This document shows, piece after piece, positions 43,196 to 52,573 of a stretch of 64,000 nucleotides of DNA. The notes beneath the pieces are model-generated. The model was not told where the DNA came from. It worked only from the letters and a program-made list of their open reading frames with translations, and searched no databases. This DNA comes from Pseudochryseolinea flava (GTDB lineage: Bacteria; Bacteroidota; Bacteroidia; Cytophagales; Cyclobacteriaceae), in NCBI RefSeq assembly GCF_003286915.1, contig NZ_QMFY01000015.1, positions 62,001 through 126,000 of the forward strand, in the 5' to 3' direction. Within the stretch, counting starts at the first letter, position 1, and each line of letters opens with the position of its first letter. The translations under genes and the position numbers were made by a program.

Positions 43196-43305
43196 GATGA
43201 GCTTGATGTCTGCGCTTGCGCGACGCGTTGTTTTTTATCACCGTAAATACATGACCTTCAAAACGCTGAAGCTATGTTGAACATTGACAGGATTGTGTTG
43301 TTGCG

Positions 43306-44094
43306 CTAGTCGTTGCCGCCGTATCCTTTCATTATGCCACGCTCTGAGGTGCGAATAAATTCGAGGATGTAATCGCGTTCCGGACTTGGCGCTACTTCCT
43401 TTTCAACTAATTCGATAGCCTTTGAGTTGTTTAATCCCTTTAGGAAGATGAACCGATAGATTTCTTGGATCTCTGAAATTTTCTCAGAAGTAAAACCTCT
43501 GCGACGGAGTCCTACTGTATTAATGCCGGCATACGTGAGTGGCTCGCGTGCTGCTTTTGTGAATGGCGGAACGTCTTTACGAACGAGTGATCCCCCTGAA
43601 AGCATAACGTGCGCACCGATTTTTACAAATTGGTGAAGGGCGCTTGCACCACCTACGATTGCCCAATCATCGATCGTTACGTGCCCTGCGACTTGCACTG
43701 TATTCACGAGGATACAATGGTTTCCAATAATACAATCGTGCGCCACGTGTACGTAGGCCATCAACAAACAGTTCTTACCGATAACGGTCTTGTATTTATC
43801 GGTTGTTCCACGACTGATGGTTACCGATTCACGGATAACCGTATTGTCGCCGATGTGCGTTTCAGTTTGCTCACCTGCAAATTTCAAATCCTGCGGGACT
43901 GACGAAACTGAAGCGCCAGGGTATATTTTTACATTTTTGCCGAGACGAGCGCCATCCCAGATGATCGCGCCTGGACCAATCCAGCAACCATCATCGATGA
44001 CAACATCTTTTTGAACTGTGGCAAAAGGCTCGATGATAACATTGTTACCAATCTTAGCCTCGGGATGTACGTTAGCTTGTGGGAATCTGCTCAT
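43306..44094 (-). CDS. lpxA: UDP-N-acetylglucosamine acyltransferase
   Basis: A 262-residue acyltransferase adding the first acyl chain to UDP-GlcNAc, the first step of lipid A synthesis. The left-handed beta-helix hexapeptide repeats are visible (IGNNVIIEPFATVQ, LGKNVKIYPGASV). The catalytic His is in YVHVAHDCIIGNHC. The C-terminal helical region (GLRRRGFTSEKISEIQEIYRFIF) is typical. Start overlaps the lpxC/fabZ stop by 4 bp, giving coupled translation of a pathway pair. Confidence 0.97.
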   Translation of the reverse strand: MSRFPQANVHPEAKIGNNVIIEPFATVQKDVVIDDGCWIGPGAIIWDGARLGKNVKIYPGASVSSVPQDLKFAGEQTETHIGDNTVIRESVTISRGTTDKYKTVIGKNCLLMAYVHVAHDCIIGNHCILVNTVQVAGHVTIDDWAIVGGASALHQFVKIGAHVMLSGGSLVRKDVPPFTKAAREPLTYAGINTVGLRRRGFTSEKISEIQEIYRFIFLKGLNNSKAIELVEKEVAPSPERDYILEFIRTSERGIMKGYGGND

Positions 44095-45488
44095 GAATCT
44101 TTTCGAACTATACTTGCTGTCATAGTACCTTCACATACCAACGTGTTGCCAACATAAGCTCTGCCGCTCATTTTCGCGATACCACGTTTGATTGGCGCCA
44201 ATAAGTCACATTGAATGACCATCGTGTCGCCAGGAAGAACCATCTTTCTGAATCTCATATTTTCAATGCCCAAGAAGTAAGTCCAGTAGTTTTCAGGATC
44301 AGGCACTGTGTTCAATACTAAAATACCACCAATTTGAGCCATGGCTTCTACTTGGAACACACCTGGAAATACGGGATTCCCTGGGAAGTGTCCTTGGAAG
44401 AAATACTCATTCGCGGTTACGTTTTTCACCCCTGCGACACTTTCATTGTCGAGGTAAATAATTTTGTCAATCAACAAAAAGGGATAGCGATGCGGAAGCG
44501 TCGCCGTGATCTTGTTGATGTCCATTACTGGCGGAAGGTTCGGGTTATATTTCGGTCTTCCTTTTTTGTCGGCTTCAGCCATTGCGCGCTTAAGCTTTTT
44601 GGCGAACGCAACGTTAGCAGCGTGTCCAGGACGTGCTGCAAGTACTTGGGCTTTCAACGGTCTTCCCGCAAGCGTGAGGTCTCCAACGATGTCCAGCAGT
44701 TTGTGACGCGCTGGTTCATTTTTGTAACGGAGCTCGATATTATTAAGGATACCTTCTTGCTTCACTTCTACTTTTGGTTTGCCGAGCATCTTGGCGATGT
44801 TCGCAAGCTCGTCGTCCTTCACAACACGGTCAACAATAACGATGGCGTTGTTCAAATCTCCACCACGAATAAGGTTGTTGTTATACAACATCTCCAATTC
44901 GTGGAGGAAGCAGAAGGTTCTACAAGAGGCAATCTCTTTCTCAAATTGTCTGATGTCAGTAATCGATGCATGTTGACTGCCGAGTACGGGCGAGTTGTAG
45001 TCGATCATTACCGTTACACGATAGTCATCGAGTGGGAGTGCGGCAATTTCGACATTGCGTGCGGCCTCACGATAGAAGATCGGCTCTTGTACTTCAAAGA
45101 AATCGCGAAGGGCGTTTTGCTCTTCCGTGCCGGCCTCTTTTAAAACTTCAACAAACTGGATTGAGCTTCCATCCATAATCGCGCACTCAGGGCCGTCAAG
45201 TTGGATCAACACATTGTCGATCTCGAGACCCGTGAGGGCAGCCAATGTATGTTCGATAGTGCTTACACGAGCACCACTTTGTTCGATAGTCGTTCCCCTC
45301 GATACGTCGGTTACGTTATCGCAATCTGCGTCGATGATCGGAGAACCCGGAATGTCTATCCGCTGAAACTTAATACCGTGATTAGGCTTCGCGGGAAGGA
45401 ATGTCATGTTCGTCTGAACACCGGTGTGAAGGCCAACGCCGGAGATGGTTACAGACTTCTGAATGGTTTGCTGTTTGATGTTAAGCAT
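44091..45488 (-). CDS. lpxC/fabZ: Bifunctional UDP-3-O-acyl-GlcNAc deacetylase / (3R)-hydroxyacyl-ACP dehydratase (LpxC-FabZ fusion)
   Basis: A 465-residue fusion typical of Bacteroidota. The N-terminal LpxC part (about 1-305) has the zinc-binding His in STIEHTLAALTGLEID and the later HKLLDIVGDL (His and Asp). The C-terminal FabZ part (about 320-465) has HRYPFLLIDK and GNPVFPGVFQVEAMAQ, with catalytic His and Glu. LpxC commits the cell to lipid A; FabZ supplies unsaturated acyl-ACP, so joining the two balances lipid A with phospholipid synthesis. Overlaps lpxA by 4 bp. Confidence 0.97.
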   Translation of the reverse strand: MLNIKQQTIQKSVTISGVGLHTGVQTNMTFLPAKPNHGIKFQRIDIPGSPIIDADCDNVTDVSRGTTIEQSGARVSTIEHTLAALTGLEIDNVLIQLDGPECAIMDGSSIQFVEVLKEAGTEEQNALRDFFEVQEPIFYREAARNVEIAALPLDDYRVTVMIDYNSPVLGSQHASITDIRQFEKEIASCRTFCFLHELEMLYNNNLIRGGDLNNAIVIVDRVVKDDELANIAKMLGKPKVEVKQEGILNNIELRYKNEPARHKLLDIVGDLTLAGRPLKAQVLAARPGHAANVAFAKKLKRAMAEADKKGRPKYNPNLPPVMDINKITATLPHRYPFLLIDKIIYLDNESVAGVKNVTANEYFFQGHFPGNPVFPGVFQVEAMAQIGGILVLNTVPDPENYWTYFLGIENMRFRKMVLPGDTMVIQCDLLAPIKRGIAKMSGRAYVGNTLVCEGTMTASIVRKDS

Positions 45489-45574
45489 GATCTGGAAAAG
45501 TGGGCAAAGTTAACCTCATTATCCAGATAATCCAATAGTGGCCGGTTTGGCCCGCTAAAACGATTGTACGCGCT

Positions 45575-46636
45575 CTAATCAACCGATGAGTGGGCATTAT
45601 TATGCTTGAGCACTTTCGATTCCAGTTCGCGCAATCGGTAATTCAAATCTGGTAGTTTCTTAAATACGGCGTACGACTTAAAATACTCTTTTATGTCGAA
45701 TACAGGGTAGCCAATTAATTTCTGACCTTCTTCTTTGATTGATTTCGAAACACCTGCTTGTGCGCCAAGGCTCGTATTGTTGGCGATCACTAAGTGTCCA
45801 GCAATTCCTACCTGGCCGGCGAGTAAACAGTTTTCGCCGATTTTTGTAGACCCCGATATCCCGGTTTGGGCAGCAATTACGGTGTGCTTACCAACTTCAA
45901 CGTTGTGAGCGATTTGGATGAGATTATCGAGCTTCACACCCTCGCGAATAATGGTCGCGTCTCCGAACATCGTAGCACAGTCGATTACAGTGTTGCCGCC
46001 AACGGTTACGTTATCTTCTATGATCACATTTCCAAGCTGTGGAATGGTCTTGTAAGAACCATCTTCTTGGGGAGCAAAGCCAAAGCCATCGCTCCCGATT
46101 ACAGTGCCCGAATGGATTACGCAGTTGTTCCCGATACGGGTACCGCTATAGATTTTTACACCTGGATGAATGATTGTATTGTTTCCGATCTGGACATCGT
46201 CACCAACAAAAGCCTGCGGATGAATTTTAACATTATCACCGATCTTGACATTCGTGCCGATGTAGGAGAACGCTCCGCGATAGATATTTTTACCGGTAGT
46301 TGAATTGTCGCCGATAAAACTTGGTTGCTCAATTCCTGATTTTTGGAAACTGATGAGCTTATGATATTCTTCAAGCAATGCCGTGAAGCTGCTATAGGGG
46401 TCATCAACGAGAATAAGTGTTGATGTCACTTCTTTGCGCGCCACGAAGTCTTTCTTCACGATCACAGCCGAGGCTTGCGTTGTATAAATGTATTGCTCGT
46501 ATTTAGGGTTCGACAAGAACGCGATCTGTCCAGGTTTTGCATCCTGGATTTTAGAAAGCATTTTAATCTTTGCTGATCCATCTCCTTTAACTTCGCCGCC
46601 AAGCATGGCTGCTACTTGTGCTACGGTAAATTCCAT
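45575..46636 (-). CDS. lpxD: UDP-3-O-acylglucosamine N-acyltransferase
   Basis: A 353-residue enzyme adding the second acyl chain in lipid A synthesis. It has the N-terminal uridine-binding domain (about 1-100) and a beta-helix of hexapeptide repeats with the conserved GSDGFGFAP and the catalytic His in [11 protein letters not shown]. The C-terminal helix is present ([19 protein letters not shown]). Part of the lpxD-lpxC/fabZ-lpxA cluster, 86 bp upstream of lpxC/fabZ and downstream of the HD gene. Confidence 0.96.
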   Translation of the reverse strand: MEFTVAQVAAMLGGEVKGDGSAKIKMLSKIQDAKPGQIAFLSNPKYEQYIYTTQASAVIVKKDFVARKEVTSTLILVDDPYSSFTALLEEYHKLISFQKSGIEQPSFIGDNSTTGKNIYRGAFSYIGTNVKIGDNVKIHPQAFVGDDVQIGNNTIIHPGVKIYSGTRIGNNCVIHSGTVIGSDGFGFAPQEDGSYKTIPQLGNVIIEDNVTVGGNTVIDCATMFGDATIIREGVKLDNLIQIAHNVEVGKHTVIAAQTGISGSTKIGENCLLAGQVGIAGHLVIANNTSLGAQAGVSKSIKEEGQKLIGYPVFDIKEYFKSYAVFKKLPDLNYRLRELESKVLKHNNAHSSVD

Positions 46637-46771
46637 TCGTTAGGTATTTTGCATTGGCATCAGGCATTCGTTCCTTCTCACAATAAATGTCTAAATGCTC
46701 CCGCGGTTTGGTCTCAAAAAATAGGCCGGCATTGTTGGACCTGAATACTTGGTTGGCCAATGCCGGGAAAG

Positions 46772-47992
46772 TCACAAAGATACATTTTTAGGCCAGCAGA
46801 GATAGTTTTTTTTAACGATTTTACTGATTGCCTGGATGTTGGGGAGATCGGATGCCTGAGCGATGTCAAGTAGCTCGCCGCTCCGCATGTAAATATTGAT
46901 TTGCTTCCCTAGTGCGTAAGCCTCATTGGTCACTTGCCCGTGCGAAAAAAGGTATGACGTTTCAGCTCTAAGTGTATTGAAGTCGCGCGAAATAGCGTCG
47001 CGAATTTTCTCTACAAATTCTCTGCTGATCGGATCGGCGCTGAGCCTGATCTGGAAGAGCTTACGCTCCAATAGCATGCGCGACAGCATCGATAAAATTC
47101 TATCGGGATGATCGCACCACAACTTGATCGCGCCCCAAATATCGTGGTCGTCGAGTTGGCCATAGGCATCTAGCAGTTCAACGCGCTCGGTAAAATTCGC
47201 CAACGTAAATTCACCCTTCAGGAAGGTCTTCAACGGATTACTCGCTGGGATATTTTCATCTGCACGCATTAGGGTTTGCGAGCGGCGTATAACATTCACC
47301 AACATGCGCTCAGCGCTCACCGAGGTTTTATGAAGGTAAACTTGCCAATACATGAAACGACGCGCGTTCAAAAAGTTCTCGATATTGAGAATACCTTTTT
47401 CTTCAACGACGAGTTCTTCTTTGTGAACATTGAGCATGGCAATGATGCGCTCCACGCCGATGTTTCCCTCTTGAACGCCCGTGAAAAAACAATCACGGTT
47501 TAGATAGTCAAGACGATCGATATCGAGCTGGCTGGATACCAATTGATGGAAAAATTTTCGTTCGTAACTATTCTGGAAAATTCTAATCGTTAGGTCGAGT
47601 GCATTATTAAATTCTTGATTAAGCCGTTTCATGAATAGAAATGAAAGGCTTTCATGGTGAATGCCGGGTAATAAGCTTTCTTCTAGCGCGTGCGAAAATG
47701 GTCCATGGCCAATGTCATGAAGGAGGACGGCTAGTTGGGCAGCTTCAAACTCTGTGGCGCTGATTTCTACATTCTTCGTCCGCAGACTTTCCAAGACTTT
47801 GCCCATCAGGTGCATAGCACCAAGGGCGTGTTGGAAGCGTGTGTGGAGGGCTGCTGGATAGACTAGGTCAGTCAGTCCGAGTTGTCGAATATGTCGAAGG
47901 CGTTGGAAATATGGATGCTCGATAATATCAAAAGCAAGCGACCCAGGGATGGTGATGAAGCCATAGACGGGGTCGTTGATGATTTTCTTCAT
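46772..47992 (-). CDS. HD-domain phosphohydrolase, dGTPase/SAMHD1-like
   Basis: A 406-residue metal-dependent phosphohydrolase. The HD motif is visible as RFQHALGAMHLMG (first metal His), then LLHDIGHGPFSHALEE (HD), as in the YdhJ/dGTPase group. The C-terminal helical region is normal. Homologues are usually found beside lpxD in Bacteroidota, although the metabolic link is not known. A dNTP triphosphohydrolase or a nucleotide phosphatase activity is suggested by the family. It is divergent from porX with 227 bp between. Confidence 0.92.
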   Translation of the reverse strand: MKKIINDPVYGFITIPGSLAFDIIEHPYFQRLRHIRQLGLTDLVYPAALHTRFQHALGAMHLMGKVLESLRTKNVEISATEFEAAQLAVLLHDIGHGPFSHALEESLLPGIHHESLSFLFMKRLNQEFNNALDLTIRIFQNSYERKFFHQLVSSQLDIDRLDYLNRDCFFTGVQEGNIGVERIIAMLNVHKEELVVEEKGILNIENFLNARRFMYWQVYLHKTSVSAERMLVNVIRRSQTLMRADENIPASNPLKTFLKGEFTLANFTERVELLDAYGQLDDHDIWGAIKLWCDHPDRILSMLSRMLLERKLFQIRLSADPISREFVEKIRDAISRDFNTLRAETSYLFSHGQVTNEAYALGKQINIYMRSGELLDIAQASDLPNIQAISKIVKKNYLCWPKNVSL

Positions 47993-47996
47993 GGGA

Positions 47997-48213
47997 GTCG
48001 TTAATCGCTATTCGTTAATCGTTAATCGTGAAATGCAGGTAAACGGACGAAAACGGTCTTGGTAAGATGTTTGTGTCAGGTATCAATATTTCTATGTAAT
48101 TATCGGATTAACTTTTTTGTTTTCAAGATTAAACGGTAAAATTATTGGCTTTTGCCATTCAGCAAAGGCACGGATACGATTAACGTTTAAAAAAACGTTT
48201 AACGATTAACGAC
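47997..48213. repeat. Intergenic region bounded by 11-bp inverted repeats
   Basis: GTCGTTAATCG (47997-48007) is the exact reverse complement of CGATTAACGAC (48203-48213), so the 227-bp gap between the HD gene and porX is bounded by terminal inverted repeats. The right end also holds CGATTAACG at 48177-48185 and an ACGTTT repeat pair. It could be a MITE-like or palindromic element or simply a two-sided heptad array; no target duplication is evident. Confidence 0.5.
47998..48032. repeat. Five 7-bp tandem repeats
   Basis: Five heptads: TCGTTAA, TCGCTAT, TCGTTAA, TCGTTAA, TCGTGAA (47998-48032), immediately upstream of the HD gene start. A related inverted set occurs at 48177-48213. Confidence 0.7.
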
Positions 48214-48219
48214 TAAAAA

Positions 48220-49779
48220 ATGCAGCGCTACAACATACTTTGGGCCGACGACGAGATTGATCTTCTGAAGCCACATATACTCTTCCTCGAGCAACGAGGC
48301 TATGACATTACGCCAGTGAACAACGCTTCGGATGCCGTTGAACTTAGTGATGAAAAACATTTCGATGTAGTTTTCCTCGATGAGCACATGCCGGGTATGT
48401 CGGGACTTGAAGCTTTGGCATTGATCAAAAGCAACAAGCCCAATCTTCCGGTGGTGATGATCACCAAAAACGAAGAGGAACATATCATGGAAGAGGCCAT
48501 CGGTTCCAAGATTGCCGACTATCTTATTAAACCTCTTAATCCAAGTCAGATCCTATTGTCCGTTAAAAAAATTCTTGACAACAAGCGATTGGTGCTTGAG
48601 AAAACGAATCTGAACTATCAGCAGGAGTTCCGGAAAATTAGTATGGCGTTCATGGATGACATGAATCATGAGCAGTGGGCTGACATTTATCGCAAGTTGG
48701 TACACTGGGAGCTTCAGATGGATCAGCCCGATAATCAGGAGATGGGCGACGTGTTGGATATGCAAAAGACTGAGGCAAATGCCAACTTCGCAAAGTTTAT
48801 CATTCGCAACTATGAATCTTGGTTGAATAACCCAAGTTCCGACAAGCCGATGATGTCGCATCAGTTGATGAAGAAGAAGGTCTTCCCAGAACTCGGAACA
48901 AAACCGGTATTCATGATATTGATCGATAACCTTCGCATTGACCAATGGAAGGTAATTGAGCCAGAGTTACTAGAGTATTTTACCCTCGACAAGGAAGAAT
49001 CGTATTATTCGATCTTGCCAACAACAACGGCGTATGCGCGAAATGCAATTTTCTCTGGACAGCTTCCTTTAGAGATGGCGAAGACGAATCCTGACTTATG
49101 GGTAGGTGAAGATGAAGAGGAAGGTAAGAACAACTTTGAAGATGAATTCTTGGCGAAGCAGCTACGCCGTAACAACCTCAATGTAAAAATGTCTTATCAC
49201 AAGATTAAAAACTTGGAAGAAGGGCGGAACCTTGCAGATACGGTTAATAATCTTTTCAAGAATGATCTTAACGTTATCGTCTACAACTTTGTGGATATGC
49301 TTTCGCATGCGCGCACCGACATGGCGATGGTTCGCGAGCTAGCGCCGGATGAATCTGCCTATCGATCGATTACGAAATCATGGTTCTTACATTCGCCGTT
49401 GTATGATATTTTGAAGAAGATCGCCGAGAAGGATGTAAAGGTTATCATTACCACCGATCACGGCACGATACGGGTGAAGAGACCTTTCAAGATTATTGGT
49501 GATCGGAATGTAAATAGCAATCTACGGTATAAACAAGGTAAGAATTTGGGGTATGAGGGGGAGAAGGTGATGACGGTAGCCAAGCCGGAGAAGTTGTTTT
49601 TACCAAAGCCCAACGTGTCTACAACCTACGTTTTTGCAATTGAAGACCAGTTCTTTGCTTACCCCAACAACTACAACTATTACGTTAATTTCTATAAAGA
49701 TACTTTTCAGCACGGCGGTGTGAGTATGGAAGAGATGATCATTCCTATAATTTTCCTATCTTCGAAGAATGTATCATGA
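48220..49779 (+). CDS. porX: PorX, response regulator with PglZ domain (T9SS regulator)
   Basis: A 519-residue T9SS regulator. The receiver domain (about 1-125) has Asp54 (VVFLDEHMPG), acidic residues DDE at 10-12 and the conserved Lys in LIKPL (about 104). A helical linker follows, then an alkaline-phosphatase-superfamily PglZ domain (about 225-515) with LIDNLRIDQW, SILPTTTAYARNAIFSG (nucleophile Thr region) and ITTDHGT, ending HGGVSMEEMIIP. PorX controls expression or assembly of T9SS and degrades cyclic or linear oligonucleotides, by known work on homologues. No PorY kinase gene is in the window. Its stop overlaps tsaE by 4 bp. Confidence 0.95.
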   Translation: MQRYNILWADDEIDLLKPHILFLEQRGYDITPVNNASDAVELSDEKHFDVVFLDEHMPGMSGLEALALIKSNKPNLPVVMITKNEEEHIMEEAIGSKIADYLIKPLNPSQILLSVKKILDNKRLVLEKTNLNYQQEFRKISMAFMDDMNHEQWADIYRKLVHWELQMDQPDNQEMGDVLDMQKTEANANFAKFIIRNYESWLNNPSSDKPMMSHQLMKKKVFPELGTKPVFMILIDNLRIDQWKVIEPELLEYFTLDKEESYYSILPTTTAYARNAIFSGQLPLEMAKTNPDLWVGEDEEEGKNNFEDEFLAKQLRRNNLNVKMSYHKIKNLEEGRNLADTVNNLFKNDLNVIVYNFVDMLSHARTDMAMVRELAPDESAYRSITKSWFLHSPLYDILKKIAEKDVKVIITTDHGTIRVKRPFKIIGDRNVNSNLRYKQGKNLGYEGEKVMTVAKPEKLFLPKPNVSTTYVFAIEDQFFAYPNNYNYYVNFYKDTFQHGGVSMEEMIIPIIFLSSKNVS

Positions 49780-50213
49780 TCATGACGGAATATGTGTTTA
49801 CTGCTGTGTCCGCTGAAGGACTGGAAGCAGTCGCGGAAAAGGTAGTGGAGCACATTGACCGGTACAAGGTCTGGATCTTTCACGGTGAAATGGGGAGTGG
49901 CAAAACAACTCTGATTAAAGAGATTTGCCGGAAGCTAAATGTTTCAGATGTGATGAGTAGTCCAACCTTTTCGATCGTGAACGAGTACGCAACAACGGGT
50001 CATGGTAAAGTTTTTCATTTTGATTTTTACCGGATCCGTCATGAGGCTGAAGCTTTTGATATCGGTACTGATGAATATTTTTATTCGGATTATCCATGCT
50101 TCGTGGAATGGCCCGAGAAAATACCGTCACTTATTCCATCAGCACATGGCGTTGTAAGCGTAACCATCACTAGCAAAACTGAACGCACTATAGCGATTTC
50201 TTTACATGACTGA
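49776..50213 (+). CDS. tsaE: tRNA threonylcarbamoyladenosine biosynthesis ATPase TsaE
   Basis: A 145-residue P-loop ATPase required for the t6A modification of ANN-decoding tRNAs with TsaB and TsaD. The Walker A is GEMGSGKTT (about 38-46), followed by SSPTFSIVNEYA and FDFYRIRHEAEAFDIG, then FVEWPEKI, all family hallmarks. The ATG lies within the porX stop (ATGA overlap), and its own stop overlaps ald by 8 bp, so porX, tsaE and ald are in one tightly coupled operon. Confidence 0.96.
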   Translation: MIMTEYVFTAVSAEGLEAVAEKVVEHIDRYKVWIFHGEMGSGKTTLIKEICRKLNVSDVMSSPTFSIVNEYATTGHGKVFHFDFYRIRHEAEAFDIGTDEYFYSDYPCFVEWPEKIPSLIPSAHGVVSVTITSKTERTIAISLHD

Positions 50214-51432
50214 GAAGAAGAAAAAACCTGGGTTTGAAGCATTGGCTAAAACCAGCTTAATTACCCAGGAGAAGTTACTAGAAGTAAGAAAGCGCCGACA
50301 CGCTTTTTTTATAGGTCTTCCCAAAGAGATCTCCCTTCAAGAGAACCGTATTAGCTTAACACCTGACGCTGTTGAATTGTTAGTCAATAACGGACACGAT
50401 GTTTGGGTGGAAACAAAAGCTGGTGTTGGCTCTAAATTTAGCGACAAGCAATACAGTGACGCGGGTGCTAAAATTGTTTACTCTCCGCAAGAAGTCTATC
50501 AGGCCGATGTAATCCTGAAAATTGAGCCACCGACATTAGAAGAAATAGAGTTGATGCACTCGGGGCAAACACTCATTTCGGCTATGCAACTTGGTCACAT
50601 GAAAGTTGAGTGTCTTCAAGCGTTGCTGAAGAAAAAAGTTACGTCGCTTGCCTACGAGTTTATTGAAGATAAAGTTGGAGGTATGCCGATCATCCGTGCG
50701 ATGAGTGAAATCGCTGGAAGTACGGTGCTACTCATTGCGTCTGAATTTTTGAGTACAGCCAATAATGGAAAGGGAATTATTCTCGGTGGAATTACCGGTG
50801 TGCCACCGACGAAAGTTGTTATTATCGGCGCAGGAACAGTAGCCGAGTATGCCGCCCGTGCTGCGCTCGGACTAGGTGCCGACGTTCAAATTTTCGATAA
50901 CCATATCTACAAGCTGCGAAGAATTAAACATCTCCTCGGTCAGCAAGTGTATACGTCTACAATCGACACGATTACGTTGAGTGATACGTTGAAGACTGCC
51001 GATGTAGTAATCGGTGCGTTGCGCGCTGAAAAGGGAAGAGCACGCCATGTGATTACGGAAGATATGGTTGCGCAGATGAAGCCGGATTCGCTGATCATCG
51101 ACTTAAGCATCGATCAAGGAGGTTGTGTTGAAACTTCGGAGATCACAACGTTGAGTAAGCCAGTTTTTAGAAAACATGGTGTTATCCATTATTGTGTGCC
51201 GAATGTTGCTTCTCGCGTGGCGCACACCGCGACCAATGCGTTGAGCAATATTTTCACGCCTACCATTTTGCGCGCAGCTGAGGAAGGTGGCGTGGAGGCG
51301 ATGATATTCTCACACAAGTGGTTCATGAAGGGTGTGTACACCTACAAGGGGGGCCTTACCAACGAATACGTCGCAAGAAAATATGGATTGAAGTACCGAA
51401 GCATCGAACTGTTGATGGCGGCTAGATTTTAA
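50206..51432 (+). CDS. ald: Alanine dehydrogenase family protein
   Basis: A 408-residue alanine dehydrogenase. It converts pyruvate, NH4+ and NADH to L-alanine (or the reverse). After a basic N terminus, the substrate-binding part shows IGLPKEISLQENRI and EPPTLEEI; the NAD fold has VVIIGAGTVAEYAARAALG, and the C-terminal signature HGVIHYCVPNVASRVAHTAT is complete. Members in Bacteroidota are longer at the N terminus as here. The gene overlaps tsaE by 8 bp. The order PorX, TsaE, Ald is seen in related genomes by my memory. Confidence 0.94.
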   Translation: MTEKKKKPGFEALAKTSLITQEKLLEVRKRRHAFFIGLPKEISLQENRISLTPDAVELLVNNGHDVWVETKAGVGSKFSDKQYSDAGAKIVYSPQEVYQADVILKIEPPTLEEIELMHSGQTLISAMQLGHMKVECLQALLKKKVTSLAYEFIEDKVGGMPIIRAMSEIAGSTVLLIASEFLSTANNGKGIILGGITGVPPTKVVIIGAGTVAEYAARAALGLGADVQIFDNHIYKLRRIKHLLGQQVYTSTIDTITLSDTLKTADVVIGALRAEKGRARHVITEDMVAQMKPDSLIIDLSIDQGGCVETSEITTLSKPVFRKHGVIHYCVPNVASRVAHTATNALSNIFTPTILRAAEEGGVEAMIFSHKWFMKGVYTYKGGLTNEYVARKYGLKYRSIELLMAARF

Positions 51433-51525
51433 GTATCGTTCGTAACCTTGGTTCGGCATTCTATTGTTTGTTATTGTAAAATCAGTTTTTCTATTTACGT
51501 ACCCCAACGCTCAGGTGAGCTTATT

Positions 51526-52503
51526 ATGATTAGACCTTTATTCCTTTTCGTCGTGTTTTTGTTTGCAACTGTTGGTGCATTATCAGCGCAAACTTATAAA
51601 CAATTGATCAGGCAGGCAGATTCACTGTACCGTGCCAAGGATTATAAAAAATCACTTGGAGTTTATCAGCAAGCCATAAAACTCGATGCGAAAAATTATA
51701 ATGATTTGTACAATGCAGCATGTGCCGCGGCACTAGCAGGAGATAAAACGAATGCACTGAAATTTCTCAGCGCGTCCATTGATAATGGCTGGACGAATAT
51801 CAGTCATATGAAGCAAGATTCAGACCTCAATGCGCTTCATGATGACAAACGTTGGGCTGCACTGGTAAATGAACTTCAAAAAAAAGTAGATGCAATTGAG
51901 GCCCGATATGATAAGCCTCTACAAAATACGTTGTTGGAGGTTTTGAAAAGCGATCAGGATATCAGACAGGTATTTATGAAGGCTTCGAAGGAATTTGGTT
52001 ATACACATCCAAAAGTTGATAGTTTGGGACGAGTGATGAATGCCATCGATAGCGTTAATTTGATTCGGGTGCGCCAAATTTTAGATGAACGAGGTTGGGT
52101 AGGAGAGGAAATCGTTGGACCAAGAGCAAATCAAGCGCTTTTTCTCGTCGTGCAGCATGCTGATTTAGCGACGCAAGAACAATATCTTCCCATGATGCGC
52201 GACGCCGTGAAAAAAGGAACTGCGAAAGGTGATGCGCTTGCACTATTGGAAGATCGGGTTGCGCTACGAAAGGGGGATAAACAAATTTATGGTAGCCAGA
52301 TTTACCGTGATCAAAATAAGAATGTTTTTTACGTTGCGCCATTACTTGATCCTGACAATGTAGACAAGCGCCGGGCATCAGTTGGATTAGAGCCGATATC
52401 GGATTATGTGCAGCAATGGCAAATCGTTTGGGATGTCGTACAATACAAAAAGAATTTGCCTGAATATGAGCAATTATTAAATGCACGCACGAAGGCGAAA
52501 TGA
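51526..52503 (+). CDS. Secreted TPR-containing protein, unknown function
   Basis: A 325-residue exported protein. Signal peptide about 1-22 (LSAQ) from ATG 51526; the upstream frame from 51448 begins TTG and lacks a signal. A TPR-like pair follows (about 28-90; SLYRAKDYKKSLGVYQQAIKL, NDLYNAACAAALAGDKTNAL), then a helical domain with the pattern YLPMMRDAVKKGTAKGDALALLEDRV and a C terminus QWQIVWDVVQYKKN. This DUF6624-like pattern occurs in many Bacteroidota exported proteins and may bind a peptide. The name DUF6624 is tentative. It follows ald after 93 bp and ends before a terminator. Confidence 0.82.
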   Translation: MIRPLFLFVVFLFATVGALSAQTYKQLIRQADSLYRAKDYKKSLGVYQQAIKLDAKNYNDLYNAACAAALAGDKTNALKFLSASIDNGWTNISHMKQDSDLNALHDDKRWAALVNELQKKVDAIEARYDKPLQNTLLEVLKSDQDIRQVFMKASKEFGYTHPKVDSLGRVMNAIDSVNLIRVRQILDERGWVGEEIVGPRANQALFLVVQHADLATQEQYLPMMRDAVKKGTAKGDALALLEDRVALRKGDKQIYGSQIYRDQNKNVFYVAPLLDPDNVDKRRASVGLEPISDYVQQWQIVWDVVQYKKNLPEYEQLLNARTKAK

Positions 52504-52529
52504 TTTCTTGTCAATGCCTGTAAAAAAAG

Positions 52530-52563
52530 ATGGCTGTCTTTACAAAAGGCAGCCATTTTTTTT
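52530..52563. terminator. Bidirectional intrinsic terminator
   Basis: ATGGCTGTC (52530-52538) pairs with GGCAGCCAT (52548-52556), one wobble, with A-rich flank on the left (52522-52528) and T-run on the right (52556-52563). Lies between the convergent TPR gene and valS. Confidence 0.88.
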
Positions 52564-52573
52564 GTGGAAGCGT

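Noticed and set aside
44334-45143. 269-codon plus-strand ORF antisense to lpxC/fabZ
   Set aside because: The minus-strand LpxC-FabZ fusion is certain; the antisense product has no domain and unusual composition.
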